Shown one piece after another: positions 1-9,378 of a DNA stretch of 64,000 nucleotides. The stretch is from Dissulfurimicrobium hydrothermale (GTDB taxonomy: Bacteria; Desulfobacterota; Dissulfuribacteria; Dissulfuribacterales; Sh68), in the NCBI RefSeq assembly GCF_022026155.1, contig NZ_CP085041.1, positions 1,830,306 through 1,894,305 of the forward strand, in the 5' to 3' direction. The position numbers and the translations under genes are program-made. Every line of letters begins with the position of its first letter. Position 1 is the stretch's first letter. The notes beneath the pieces are model-generated. The model was not told where the DNA came from. It saw only the letters and a list, made by a program, of their open reading frames with translations, and ran no database searches.

Positions 1-215
1 ATCTCTTTAAAAATGAAGAGAAGATCGAGAAAAACGAACACCCGATGGAGAGGATTATGCTCGTAACCGACGAAAAAGAACAGGCGGTCATAACAACCAC
101 CGGGATACATATCGCAAGACGTCTAGGTGAGGCACTGGCGAGTGCATACCAGGGCGACCTTACATTTCAATACGGAGATGGCGAAAAGACCATACAGGTA
201 CAATGGCAGAGGTGA
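1..215 (+). CDS. C-terminal end of a small protein, possibly BCAM0308-like
   Basis: Only the last 70 codons are in the window; the reading frame is open from base 3 to a TGA at 213-215. The visible part has a short charged linker, then a compact alpha/beta segment (TTTGIHIARRLGEAL, then AYQGDLTFQYGDGEKTIQVQW). From memory this resembles the C-terminus of the small zinc-binding BCAM0308-type family, whose CxxC part would lie upstream of the window. The next gene starts inside this one (13-bp overlap), so the two are probably co-transcribed. No function is assigned with confidence. Confidence 0.45.
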   Translation, partial: LFKNEEKIEKNEHPMERIMLVTDEKEQAVITTTGIHIARRLGEALASAYQGDLTFQYGDGEKTIQVQWQR

Positions 216-895
216 GCCAAGGGATCAAGGCAGGCGCATTTGAACAGGGCAAGATATTTGCAATCGGTGACATACACGGTTGCATCGCCAACCTTCAAAG
301 GCTATTTGAGCGCCTGCCTTATGTAAAAAACAGAGACACGCTAGTGTTTCTGGGTGACTATATAGACAGGGGACCAAGCTCCAAGGAGGTCATCGAATTC
401 ATCCTAGACCTTCGAGATAGCGGACACAACCTGGTTCCGCTTATGGGCAACCACGAATATTACCTACTCAAATTTGCCAATACAAACGATGATATATTCC
501 TTGCAGCGCTAAGGGAAATAGGTGCAGAAGCCACCCTGGAGAGCTATGGGGCAAAGGACATGGGCAAGGTCGCAGGCCTTGCCTTTATGCCCCAGGACCA
601 CAAAGAATTCTTAAACGGGCTCATGCCTTTGTGGGAAAAGGCAGGGTTTATATTCGTCCATGGCGGCCTAATGCCAAATATACCCCTCAAAGACCAAACC
701 CCACCCGAAATTTATGAGATAAGGGAGATGTTTCTATCTTCTGACTTCAATTTTGGGAAATTCGTAGTCTTCGGGCATACGCCGTTCGAGATGCCGCTCG
801 TCACACCGACCAAGATCGGCATAGATACAGGGGCTGTCTACGGAAATATGTTGACCGCCGTGGAGCTCCCCGATATCAAGTTCTATCATGCCTAG
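203..895 (+). CDS. PPP-family metallophosphoesterase (PrpE/ApaH-like)
   Basis: A 230-residue cytosolic phosphoesterase with all di-metal motifs of the PPP family: GDIHG (22-26), GDYIDRG (51-57), GNHE (82-85), VHGG (His153) and GHTP (191-194). The family hydrolyses protein phosphoserine/threonine or dinucleoside polyphosphates; the sequence does not tell which. The length is typical of single-domain bacterial members. The ATG overlaps the end of the upstream gene. The stop codon TAG at 893-895 overlaps the stop of the convergent PpsA-like gene within the palindrome CCTAGG, so the two transcription units meet with no spacer and no visible terminator. Confidence 0.85.
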   Translation: MAEVSQGIKAGAFEQGKIFAIGDIHGCIANLQRLFERLPYVKNRDTLVFLGDYIDRGPSSKEVIEFILDLRDSGHNLVPLMGNHEYYLLKFANTNDDIFLAALREIGAEATLESYGAKDMGKVAGLAFMPQDHKEFLNGLMPLWEKAGFIFVHGGLMPNIPLKDQTPPEIYEIREMFLSSDFNFGKFVVFGHTPFEMPLVTPTKIGIDTGAVYGNMLTAVELPDIKFYHA

Positions 896-3543
896 GCATC
901 CAGATGCCCGGCAGGACCCGCTGGTCTCACAGACTCAAGACCCTTGAATTGATAATCTCCCTGCATAAAGGCCTCGACCATCCTATGCGCTGTGTGTTCA
1001 TTGATCATTGCCATATCAAGGAGTCGGGTAAAACCCAAAAGACGTCCAAGAAAAACGAGCCGCTCCTCAATCACCTGCTGCATGACTCCGCTCAATTCGC
1101 CATTTACCAGGTCGTCTTTAAGATCCACAAAGAAATTATGCCGCTCAAGCAACTCGGCGATAAGACTGGCCCTGCGTCTGCGCCTGACCAGATCGGTTCC
1201 GCCACCTTTGAAACGAAACCTCAAATAATTGGCCTTCGGATTCATTCCGCATACGGAGTCAATCATTACAAAGTGAAAATCCATCCTTGCATTCAAATTT
1301 ATGTAATCCCTGCTTAAGATTACATAATTCGGGCAACCTATAGGCCGTTCTGATTGTTGGTCGGCGATCCAATGTGAATAGGTCTGTCCAAGGTCAACCT
1401 GCCCTGGCGGGCCAGACCAGCGGAGCCCAGGCGTCGTCATCCCCTTCCACAGGGCCCTAAACGGTGCGGAAATAACCTCTTCAGGGGTTATCTTCAAACC
1501 CCTGTCCTCTTTCGGGACAAGCCCGCCGCCGAGATCGATCACGCTCAAAAGAAAGGGTATATCTGACTCCAATTTATAAACCAGGCCCTTTGCATCCGAA
1601 AGGAGCTCGTCCCCCATATCGAACATGGCTATGACTGCCTTTTCATGCACAAACCGTACTATGTCATGGATAGACCTGCACTCCATGATGGAGAACGTAG
1701 GGCCGTATGCATCAGTCAGATTCAACTTGACTATGAGTTGATGCAGCGTCTCTTGAAACGATCTGGCAATATCGCCCCGGTCCACACCGACATCCATCGG
1801 CGCGCCACCCCTTTTGCCGCCGTCCTCTTTTTTCTTTAGGGCACTCTCTATCTCGCCTCTGCTGGCCGCGGTGACTCGACCCGAAACGGCATCAACGGTG
1901 ATCCATTCGCCGTCCTTAAGATCTTTGGTAGCGGTTGCAAGACCGGTCAGCATGGGTACGGCGTGTTCCCTGGCCACACAAGACAGATGATCTGCCGGAT
2001 TCCCTATATCTACAAGTACCCCATTTACGTCTTTAACGACCCTTGCAGCATCAACCAGGCTCTGATGCAGAACCAATATCACAGCCCCTTCCATGGGCCT
2101 TTCAAGATCCTGCCTACGTCTTATGATGTTGACCCTGCCGGTCGCCACCCCCCGTGAGGCCACAACGGCCTTGTCAAATAGAACATTATCGCCTTGTCCA
2201 TGGTCTGCGGCCTGTATAGCTGAGATGCGCAGGGGTCTAGCCTGAAGGATGAATATAACGCCACTCTGGTCAACAGCCCACTCGATATCCTGGGGACCGC
2301 CGCTCAGGCTTTCAATCTTAAGCCCAAGATCGACAAGCGCCTTGATGAGTTCAGGGGTAAGCACCGGTCTCTGCCTGTCCATCTCAGGTACATCTTCGAG
2401 TCTGACGCCGCCGTTCTTGTTTAAAATCAACCTTTTGTCCTTTTTGGCTATCAAGGGCAGGGTATCATATGCATCCGTACGGGACGGCCTATAGATATCT
2501 GCACTTGACTCCCCGGCCACAGCAAGCTCGCCGAGGCCGAAGACGGCGCTTATGATCATACGCCCTGAATTGGTATTGTTTGGGTCCTGTGTAAAAAGTA
2601 TCCCTGCAGAAACTGCATCTATCATCTTGAGGCACAAAACCGCCATATTGAAATCAAGAGGGCTCATCCCTGCATTCAAACGGTAAATAAGGCTCCTTGC
2701 ATTGAAATTGCTTGCAATCACCTCCTTGACCGCCAGGATCAAATCCGCCTGATTTGTTACGTTTAAAACCGTAGTAAACTGCCCAGCGAAAGAATACTTA
2801 AGCCCATCTTCTCCTATTGCGCTGCTTCTTACGGCAAGACCTGGGGGGGTAGCTAAAAATGGAAGGGCCTGCGATACCACGGCATCCTCTAAGACGCTAG
2901 GAAGCGGTGTTGAAATGATCTCGCTTTTTACATCGTCTACCACCTGTTCTGGGAGCTTCAAGACCTCTCCCTGTCTGACATCCAAATATCTGCCCAGAGA
3001 CCTGATGATCTTAAATGTCAGGGCGCTCTTTTCGAGAAAGAGGCGGCAGGCATGAACAGGGATCACAAACCCTTGGGGCACATGAAAAAGACCTGACGCA
3101 GCAAGCCCCGCGAGCACAGACGCCTTATTTCCAACTAGCCTGTCCATTGATCCGCGGTATACCTGCTCAAGGGGCATGCAAAGGGGTATGCCGTCCTCTC
3201 TTGGGATCAACGCAATGGCATCTTTGATCTCCTTGGCTATCTTCCTGTGTTTTGTGAACAAGACTTTATGTCTGGCATAATCAAGTTTATTTAATTTTTC
3301 CACCAACTCATAGGTTACGGACAATAGTTCATCGATTTTTTTCAAAAGCCCTTCTTGCGAAACCAAATCCCTCCTCAGTCCCATGTCCAGTTCGGTGATC
3401 AGCCCCACGGCCCGACCATTTGCCTCAAGTATAGCTCTAAATATGTGGTATCTGATCTTTAAGGAACGAAGCCTCTCCTCTGCGTCCTTCTTTCTGGCCT
3501 CGCGCCATCTATCAATCTGATTTTGGAACCAGCGAAACATCAT
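892..3543 (-). CDS. PpsA-like PEP/pyruvate-binding protein, paralogue 1, with novel C-terminal domain
   Basis: An 883-residue cytosolic protein. Residues 1-120 are a helical region conserved in its two paralogues. About 125-440 is the PEP/pyruvate-binding ATP-grasp domain (GNKASVLAGL at 138-147, AVRSSAIGEDG at 237-247, PQDIEWAV at 417-424). About 450-560 is the swivelling phosphohistidine domain, with candidate His519 in NPADHLSCVARE. PEP synthase should then have a TIM barrel with a catalytic Cys; none is seen. Residues about 590-870 instead form a domain shared by the three paralogues (HDIVRFVHEKAV, VIDLGGG, DFHFVMIDS, RFRFKGG, RRRRRASLI). It is therefore probably a phosphotransfer or regulatory protein rather than a true PEP synthase. 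Last gene of a nine-gene operon, 3 bp after paralogue 2. Confidence 0.8.
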   Translation of the reverse strand: MMFRWFQNQIDRWREARKKDAEERLRSLKIRYHIFRAILEANGRAVGLITELDMGLRRDLVSQEGLLKKIDELLSVTYELVEKLNKLDYARHKVLFTKHRKIAKEIKDAIALIPREDGIPLCMPLEQVYRGSMDRLVGNKASVLAGLAASGLFHVPQGFVIPVHACRLFLEKSALTFKIIRSLGRYLDVRQGEVLKLPEQVVDDVKSEIISTPLPSVLEDAVVSQALPFLATPPGLAVRSSAIGEDGLKYSFAGQFTTVLNVTNQADLILAVKEVIASNFNARSLIYRLNAGMSPLDFNMAVLCLKMIDAVSAGILFTQDPNNTNSGRMIISAVFGLGELAVAGESSADIYRPSRTDAYDTLPLIAKKDKRLILNKNGGVRLEDVPEMDRQRPVLTPELIKALVDLGLKIESLSGGPQDIEWAVDQSGVIFILQARPLRISAIQAADHGQGDNVLFDKAVVASRGVATGRVNIIRRRQDLERPMEGAVILVLHQSLVDAARVVKDVNGVLVDIGNPADHLSCVAREHAVPMLTGLATATKDLKDGEWITVDAVSGRVTAASRGEIESALKKKEDGGKRGGAPMDVGVDRGDIARSFQETLHQLIVKLNLTDAYGPTFSIMECRSIHDIVRFVHEKAVIAMFDMGDELLSDAKGLVYKLESDIPFLLSVIDLGGGLVPKEDRGLKITPEEVISAPFRALWKGMTTPGLRWSGPPGQVDLGQTYSHWIADQQSERPIGCPNYVILSRDYINLNARMDFHFVMIDSVCGMNPKANYLRFRFKGGGTDLVRRRRRASLIAELLERHNFFVDLKDDLVNGELSGVMQQVIEERLVFLGRLLGFTRLLDMAMINEHTAHRMVEAFMQGDYQFKGLESVRPAGPAGHLDA

Positions 3544-3546
3544 ACC

Positions 3547-6096
3547 TCATAGCATATGCAACATCGTTTGTTCCAGGAACTTGTCAAAAAAGCGATCAAT
3601 GGATTCATCTGTAGCCATACGTACATCAAGCTGCCTTGTGAATGCGACAAGCTCACCAAGACGGGCCAATATGTACTCCATCTGGTCCGCTTCAAGCACC
3701 TTAGCCTTGCCCACTACAAGATCGCCGCGGCGCTCGACCCTGAAAAACAAGGCCTGAAGAACAGACTCTATGAGGACCGCCCTCCTCCTGCGCCTCTCCG
3801 CCTCTGCAAAACCGCCCACAAACCGAAAGTATATATAATTATTCTCAAGGTCCGGTGAGATATAGGAATCTATAACATTAAAGTGATAGCCGAGCCTGAG
3901 GCTTAGATTGCAATAACTATCCGCTATGATCGCAAGATTCTGGCCGCTGTATTCAGGCAGGTTGGCAAGGGCTGAGATCGGTCTGGAAAAGCTTGAAAGG
4001 ATATCTTTTATGCCCAACGGCACAGGCGTCCTATCCCATGCCCCTTCAGCAAGCAGTCCATCAAGTATGGCCCTGAACGGTCTGCTCCGTATCATCGAGA
4101 GTTCTATGCCCTTGTCACCGGCCTTGGGCTCAATCCCGCCACCCAGATCTATGACATTGATCGTGATAGGTATGGATACCAAAAGCGGAAAGGCTGGCGA
4201 CTTTGCAATGAACGACGTGGAAGATTGAAGATGGATCAAGGAATCCACCGCCTTTTCATGAGCAAAACGAAGGATGTCATGATAGGTCTTGCAATTTTCA
4301 GGCGTAAAATCAGGCGAGAGGGGATCGACCAGGTTCAGGGGGGCGATCCATCTAAGAAGCCTCCTGAGCGTACACGCCTCTCCAGACTCCAGAAAGACCT
4401 CCTCTGTTGCAGCCCGCACGTCTACAATGCCTTGGACCATACCGGCATATATGCGCCTGTCTTCAACATCCACAGTGACATCCATGCCTTCTTTCAAGAC
4501 AATGGTCGCGTCTCCAGTGCCTAAGAGCGCCGGGGTCCTGTACTCTCTGGCTATGGTTGCAAGATGCCCAGTAGGGCTGCCCACATCTGTGACGATTGCC
4601 GAGGCCTTGCGTATGATCGGGCTGAGCCTAGGGCTGGCGCTTTTACATACGGCTATGGCTCCTGCAGGGAAACTTGCAGGGTCATCATCCGGACTTACAT
4701 GCACCACCCGACCAGCGGCTATCCCGATCTGGGCCACCTGTCCCTTGCCCTCCATAAGCACAGGCAACCTCCTGAGCCTCGCCATGACATCGGCTGGCTG
4801 TACCGATGACACCGCCTTCAAATGTAACGGCCTGCTCTGGAGTATCACTAACGAATTCGAATCGTCCACGGCCCATTCAATATCCTGAGGTGCTCCAAAG
4901 GCCTTTTCAAGTGTCAGCGCAGCCTCTGCAATCATCTTTAGAAGCCCACCTGAAGCCACTGAAGAACCGCGCCTTAAACCGGAAGGCATGACTGAAAGCG
5001 GCAAATATCCGTCAGGGTGCACATCGAAAACAGGGCCACCCATGATCCTGCTTTCCAACGGTTGAAACGGATGGGTTCGTGAGATCAGGTGCCAATCAGG
5101 GTCAACCTCACCACTTACAAGTCGCTCACCAAGTCCATTGACCGCTGATACGGGCATGGCATCAATAAAAGGCCGAGACGGATCCCTGGTGTATACGATC
5201 CCGGAAATCCGAGCCGCCACCATCACCTGTATGCCGACGGCCACAGGGGCCTTTTCTTCATCAAGGGCCTCATCGCCCAGATATTCTAATACTTGCGGCG
5301 AAAAACGAGCAGCCATGACATCTTTGCAGGCGTTAAAAACATCGTCGGGATGAACGTTCAAGACGGTCTTGAACTGGCCGGCGAAGGTCCTCTCCCTGTC
5401 TTCTCCTATGGCGCTGCTCCTTACAGCAAGAAGCGCCTTGCGATCAAGACCCGCATAGAGTCTTTCAAGCCCCTCTTCAACAGCTAATTTAATGGCTTTT
5501 GGCACAACGGCCTTTTTAAAAAGCCCCCTGATCACTTCCCAGGCCCTTTCCGAACGCCTCTCATCTTCTATAACCCTCTCAATCCGTCGAAAGAGGTCGT
5601 TTTCGTCCATAAACAACCTGTATGCAGCGATTGTAAGGGCAAAACCCTTAGGCGTTTTCAGCCCCAAATGATTGCTAATTTCACCTAAATTGGCGTTTTT
5701 GGACCCGACTATCTGGTCGAGATCTCTGTCCAGGCAGGTGTAAGGCATTACGATCTGATCGCGATAAGGACCTGAGCCGCCCGCCATAATGTCTTCCAGG
5801 TTGTTTCTTATTGACTCGAAACTGTCATAAAGATCTATGTAGATATGGTTTGAAATGGAATTCAGGTTATGAATGATCTCTCTTATGATTTCACTCAATT
5901 CGGCTATAGACGCCGAGAGGAAGGCCTGATCGAAGAGATAGCCGCCGCCGAGCGTCTCTTCCATCCACCCTATTTTTTCCAGGGCCTTGTTGTTTAATTC
6001 AAGGATACGCCTAAAACGCCAAAAAGCACTTGATAAAAACAGATCTTGGGGGTTTTTTTGCGTCAAATCATCATGCTGCCTGGTTTCTGATGTCAT
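3547..6096 (-). CDS. PpsA-like PEP/pyruvate-binding protein, paralogue 2, with novel C-terminal domain
   Basis: An 849-residue paralogue with the same layout. The N-terminal helical region (about 24-105) includes FRRILELNNKALEKI and GGYLFD. The ATP-grasp domain is at about 118-425 (GSKNANLGEI at 131-140, AVRSSAIGEDR at 224-234, PQDIEWAV at 403-410). The phosphohistidine domain at about 445-550 has candidate His511 in GSPTGHLATIARE. The C-terminal domain runs from about 580 to 845 (YHDILRFAHEKAV, NVIDLGGG, GYHFNVIDS, YFRFVGG, RRRRRAVLIE). The PEP-synthase TIM barrel is absent. The phospho-acceptor His and ATP-site motifs are intact, so autophosphorylation is plausible; the downstream acceptor is unknown. 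It lies 5 bp after the sigma-54 activator gene. Confidence 0.8.
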   Translation of the reverse strand: MTSETRQHDDLTQKNPQDLFLSSAFWRFRRILELNNKALEKIGWMEETLGGGYLFDQAFLSASIAELSEIIREIIHNLNSISNHIYIDLYDSFESIRNNLEDIMAGGSGPYRDQIVMPYTCLDRDLDQIVGSKNANLGEISNHLGLKTPKGFALTIAAYRLFMDENDLFRRIERVIEDERRSERAWEVIRGLFKKAVVPKAIKLAVEEGLERLYAGLDRKALLAVRSSAIGEDRERTFAGQFKTVLNVHPDDVFNACKDVMAARFSPQVLEYLGDEALDEEKAPVAVGIQVMVAARISGIVYTRDPSRPFIDAMPVSAVNGLGERLVSGEVDPDWHLISRTHPFQPLESRIMGGPVFDVHPDGYLPLSVMPSGLRRGSSVASGGLLKMIAEAALTLEKAFGAPQDIEWAVDDSNSLVILQSRPLHLKAVSSVQPADVMARLRRLPVLMEGKGQVAQIGIAAGRVVHVSPDDDPASFPAGAIAVCKSASPRLSPIIRKASAIVTDVGSPTGHLATIAREYRTPALLGTGDATIVLKEGMDVTVDVEDRRIYAGMVQGIVDVRAATEEVFLESGEACTLRRLLRWIAPLNLVDPLSPDFTPENCKTYHDILRFAHEKAVDSLIHLQSSTSFIAKSPAFPLLVSIPITINVIDLGGGIEPKAGDKGIELSMIRSRPFRAILDGLLAEGAWDRTPVPLGIKDILSSFSRPISALANLPEYSGQNLAIIADSYCNLSLRLGYHFNVIDSYISPDLENNYIYFRFVGGFAEAERRRRRAVLIESVLQALFFRVERRGDLVVGKAKVLEADQMEYILARLGELVAFTRQLDVRMATDESIDRFFDKFLEQTMLHML

Positions 6097-6101
6097 AAAA
6101 C

Positions 6102-7502
6102 TCAGGCCTTGTGATCAGGCTTGTCAAGCAGATTGAGTTCACGCAGCCTCCGCCAAAGCGTCGTCCTCGAAATACCGAGTATCTTCGCCGTCTCGCTCTG
6201 ATTATAGCCCGTCCTCTGATATATACTTAAAATATGATCCTGCTCAAGGTGCTTCAATGTGTACCCTTCAGCCCTCAATACACCCGGATCTTTGGCTACA
6301 CAGAAAATATCAGGGGGTAGGTCGTTCGGCCCAAGTATCTTCCCACGGCTCAGGGCCACTGCCCTCTCCACTATATTCTCAAGCTCTCTGACGTTTCCTG
6401 GGAATGGATAGACCTCAAGAGGGGCCAAAAATTCTGACGAGACGCTGGTTATGGTCTTGTTAAACTTACGCCCGGCCTTGTCCACAAAATGATTCACCAA
6501 AGGCCTGATATCCTCCGGACGTTCCCTTAAGGGAGGTATCTCAATCATAACCACCTTCAGCCTGTAAAATAGATCCTGTCTGAATGCGCCCGCATCTATC
6601 ATCTTTACAATATCTCTGTTGGTTGCGGAGATGAAACGGACATCGAGGTCTATGAGCCGCACCCCGCCCACCCTGAGAAATGCCCTTTCTTGCAGCACCC
6701 TCAAAAATTTGACCTGCATGGAGAGCGGCATCTCCCCAACCTCATCCAAAAATACTGTACCGCCGTTAGCTGTTTCAAGAAGACCCAATTTTGTCGTGGC
6801 GGCACCGGTAAACGCCCCTTTTTCGTGGCCAAAGAGTTCGTTGGCCACCAAGTCTTCCGTGAACGCACCACAATTGAAAGAGACAAATGGAAAACCCGCC
6901 CTAAGGCTGTTTGCGTGAATGGCCCTTGCCACCAGCTCCTTACCCGTGCCGCTCTCTCCCTGGATAAACACGTTGCAATCCACGGCGGCCACCTGCGCGA
7001 TGGTCCTGAATATCTGACGCATCGCAGGCGAAACCCCGATTATGCCGCCGTAACTGCCGCATTTCTTGAGCTCTTTGTCGATCTGGCTCCTCCTGATGTT
7101 CTCGCGGACATGCTCCAAGGCATCTTTTACGACAGCTCGTAGGTTCTCAAGATGCAATGGCTTGGCAAGGTAATGAAATGCCCCTTTCTTTGTCGCCTCA
7201 ACTGCATGATCAATGGAGGCATAGCCAGTAATGATTATGATGGCCGCCTCGGGGCAGATCGCCTTGATCTGTCTCATAAGCTCTATCCCATCGGCATCCT
7301 TTAGCCTGACATCAACAATAACGACCTTTGGAAGCGCCTTTGGCATCGAGGCCATAGCATCTTTGGCCGATACAAAACCCTCAACCAGATATCCGTCTTT
7401 CCTGAGGGCCTGGATCAGGCGCTGCACAGTTATAGGCTCATCGTCTATAATAAAGATATCCATACATCTGTTATTATATTCATCCATAGCGACACGTTTC
7501 AC
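6102..7502 (-). CDS. NtrC-family sigma-54-dependent response regulator
   Basis: A 466-residue enhancer-binding protein. Receiver domain at about 14-130 (IIDDE, phospho-acceptor Asp64 in VIVDVRLK, Lys of AKPL). AAA+ sigma-54 interaction domain at about 152-390 with Walker A GESGTGKE (182-189), the sigma-54-contacting GAFTGA loop (229-234) and FLDEVGEMPL. Fis-type helix-turn-helix at the C-terminus (NQSETAKILGISRTTLWRRL). It should activate sigma-54 RNA polymerase when phosphorylated by the kinase encoded just upstream; the genes overlap as GTGA. Start is uncertain: GTG 7502, ATG 7487 or ATG 7463 (MDIFIIDDE). A perfect sigma-54 promoter heads this same operon, so autoregulation is likely. Confidence 0.92.
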   Translation of the reverse strand: MKRVAMDEYNNRCMDIFIIDDEPITVQRLIQALRKDGYLVEGFVSAKDAMASMPKALPKVVIVDVRLKDADGIELMRQIKAICPEAAIIIITGYASIDHAVEATKKGAFHYLAKPLHLENLRAVVKDALEHVRENIRRSQIDKELKKCGSYGGIIGVSPAMRQIFRTIAQVAAVDCNVFIQGESGTGKELVARAIHANSLRAGFPFVSFNCGAFTEDLVANELFGHEKGAFTGAATTKLGLLETANGGTVFLDEVGEMPLSMQVKFLRVLQERAFLRVGGVRLIDLDVRFISATNRDIVKMIDAGAFRQDLFYRLKVVMIEIPPLRERPEDIRPLVNHFVDKAGRKFNKTITSVSSEFLAPLEVYPFPGNVRELENIVERAVALSRGKILGPNDLPPDIFCVAKDPGVLRAEGYTLKHLEQDHILSIYQRTGYNQSETAKILGISRTTLWRRLRELNLLDKPDHKA

Positions 7503-8932
7503 GACCAGAGCGGGAGTTCGACTTCGAAGACAGACCCATGCCCAGGTTCACTCTTTACCACTATCTCTCCCTTGTGTTCTTTTATGATGCCATAACTTAC
7601 AGACAAACCCAAGCCGGTTCCGTCGGCCTTCGTGGTAAAAAACGGCTCGAACATGTGCTCTTTCACATCTTGTGGTATACCAGGGCCCGTATCCGATATC
7701 TCTACTACTGCCTTACCTTTTTTATCAAGCGAAGAGACTTTGACACCCAAGACGCCGCCGTTCTTCATGGCCTGGAGGGCATTTAATATTATATTTACAA
7801 AAACCTGCTGCAATTGACCGGGATTCCCCATTATCGGCACAGACGTCTCGGGCATATCGATCTTGGTCTCGATCCCGCTCAACTTCACCTGATTCTTAAG
7901 CAAAGCAAGCGTATTGTTGAGAAGACCGACTAGATCGACCTTGATCCATGCCATAGGCCTCCTTGATCTTGAAAAATCCAAGAGATTCCTGACGATCTCG
8001 CGAGCGCGGTCCACCTGTACGATTATATCACGGATCATACCGCGCCTCTCGTCACAATCCATGTTGGCAAGATCTTCCATCAACACCTCGGCGGTAAGCG
8101 AGATATTGTTCAACGGGTTGTTTATTTCATGCGCAATACCGGCTGTCACCTTGCCGAGCGCGGCAAGCTTCTCGGCCTGGATAAGCTGCTGATGTTTATC
8201 TGAAAGCGCCTTTATCATACCATTCAGGACATTAATGAGCTCGGTACATTCAATGCATGCACCAGTCGATTCGGCGGGTATGGTTGCAATCTCCCCCTTC
8301 ATCACCTTGGCCACGGAGCTCCTTATATGCAGAAGCGGTGCCATGATCCAATTGGTAAGAAATATACCGAGCCCAATGCAGACTGGAAAGGCGGTGACCA
8401 ATAGCGCCAATGCCACGGCCTTATAGTGCAGGGCGTCTCTTTCTACGCGCTTTTTGGCCAGACCGTCTATACCCATGACACACTTCATTAAGGCGTGGCC
8501 GTGCTGCCTGAGTCTATTCTTCAAATTGTCGACATCATGCTGTGCAAGGTTGGGACTAATAAACTGCCGCATCAGATTTGAATAGGCCTCAATCTCAACC
8601 TGGCATGCGCTGCCTGCAAACCGGCCAGACGGATATGGGATGAGGCCGAAAGATTCCATGGACGCAAGGGCTGACCTTACCTCATCAAGTTCATCAAGGG
8701 CCAACATGAGATTTGCCGTATTTTCATAGAGCAAAAAATTTTTTTCGTGCGAACGAACCTCAAATATCTTCTGATTCAACTCATAAAATGACTCTATGAT
8801 GCGCATCTTGTCTTCCACCCTGTAAAGGGCATAAATCGCAGCGGCGGCAGCAAAGCCACTCAGGACAAAGATGACGAAAAAACTTAAGATCAGCTTACCC
8901 TTGATGGTCTTTGGAGGCCTTAAGAAAGACAA
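7499..8932 (-). CDS. membrane sensor histidine kinase (HAMP, HisKA, HATPase)
   Basis: A 477-residue sensor kinase. First membrane segment at about 13-35, a periplasmic helical sensor at about 36-168 containing RSHEKNFLLYE, second membrane segment at about 170-195, then a HAMP-like linker. The HisKA dimerisation helix carries His268 in GIAHEINNPLNN. The HATPase_c domain follows, with the N box (NIILNALQAM) and G boxes (DTGPGIP, GTGLGLSV). It probably phosphorylates the NtrC-type regulator (overlapping gene downstream) and/or the single-receiver protein upstream. The R..EKN..LY sensor motif recurs in the AT-rich kinase at 21.8 kb. The signal is unknown. Confidence 0.9.
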   Translation of the reverse strand: MSFLRPPKTIKGKLILSFFVIFVLSGFAAAAAIYALYRVEDKMRIIESFYELNQKIFEVRSHEKNFLLYENTANLMLALDELDEVRSALASMESFGLIPYPSGRFAGSACQVEIEAYSNLMRQFISPNLAQHDVDNLKNRLRQHGHALMKCVMGIDGLAKKRVERDALHYKAVALALLVTAFPVCIGLGIFLTNWIMAPLLHIRSSVAKVMKGEIATIPAESTGACIECTELINVLNGMIKALSDKHQQLIQAEKLAALGKVTAGIAHEINNPLNNISLTAEVLMEDLANMDCDERRGMIRDIIVQVDRAREIVRNLLDFSRSRRPMAWIKVDLVGLLNNTLALLKNQVKLSGIETKIDMPETSVPIMGNPGQLQQVFVNIILNALQAMKNGGVLGVKVSSLDKKGKAVVEISDTGPGIPQDVKEHMFEPFFTTKADGTGLGLSVSYGIIKEHKGEIVVKSEPGHGSVFEVELPLWS

Positions 8933-8952
8933 TGGTATGTTACCTCTAAAAA

Positions 8953-9366
8953 TCAGGACCGTTCTTCTTTGGACAGCCTGGCGTCCTCCATGGCCCTTAT
9001 TATAACCCTCTTGAGCTCATCCAGGCGGAAAGGTTTTGCAATAAAATCGAAGACTCCTCGTCTAAACGCCTCTGAAGCGGTATCCAATTGTGCGTATCCG
9101 GTAATGATAACGACCTTGGTGTCAGGATTTTTTTTCTTTACCCTTTCCAGGACCGCCATTCCATCTAGGCCTTCCATCTTGAGGTCTGTCACAACTATAT
9201 CGAATGGATGCCTATCCATCGTTTCCATTGCGGCAACAGGATTGGTATATGTCTCTACATCAAACCCCATCTTTGTAAACACCTGCTGAAGGCGCCTGCC
9301 CACTATGGGCTCGTCATCGATCACGAGTAGCCTGAGGCGCTTGTTGTCATCGTCTGTCCGCACCAT
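8953..9366 (-). CDS. single-domain response regulator
   Basis: A receiver-only protein of about 137 residues (ATG at 9366; a TTG at 9369 is also possible). The acidic pair is in VIDDEP, the phospho-acceptor Asp is in VVTDLKMEGLDG (residue 61 from the ATG), Thr in VIITGY and Lys in IAKPFR. There is no output domain, so it acts either as a phosphorelay intermediate or by binding another protein. The neighbouring kinase and PpsA-like proteins are candidate partners (inference). It sits between PpsA-like paralogue 3 and the kinase gene, with short gaps, in the sigma-54 operon. Confidence 0.88.
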   Translation of the reverse strand: MVRTDDDNKRLRLLVIDDEPIVGRRLQQVFTKMGFDVETYTNPVAAMETMDRHPFDIVVTDLKMEGLDGMAVLERVKKKNPDTKVVIITGYAQLDTASEAFRRGVFDFIAKPFRLDELKRVIIRAMEDARLSKEERS

Positions 9367-9378
9367 CAACTCAACCTC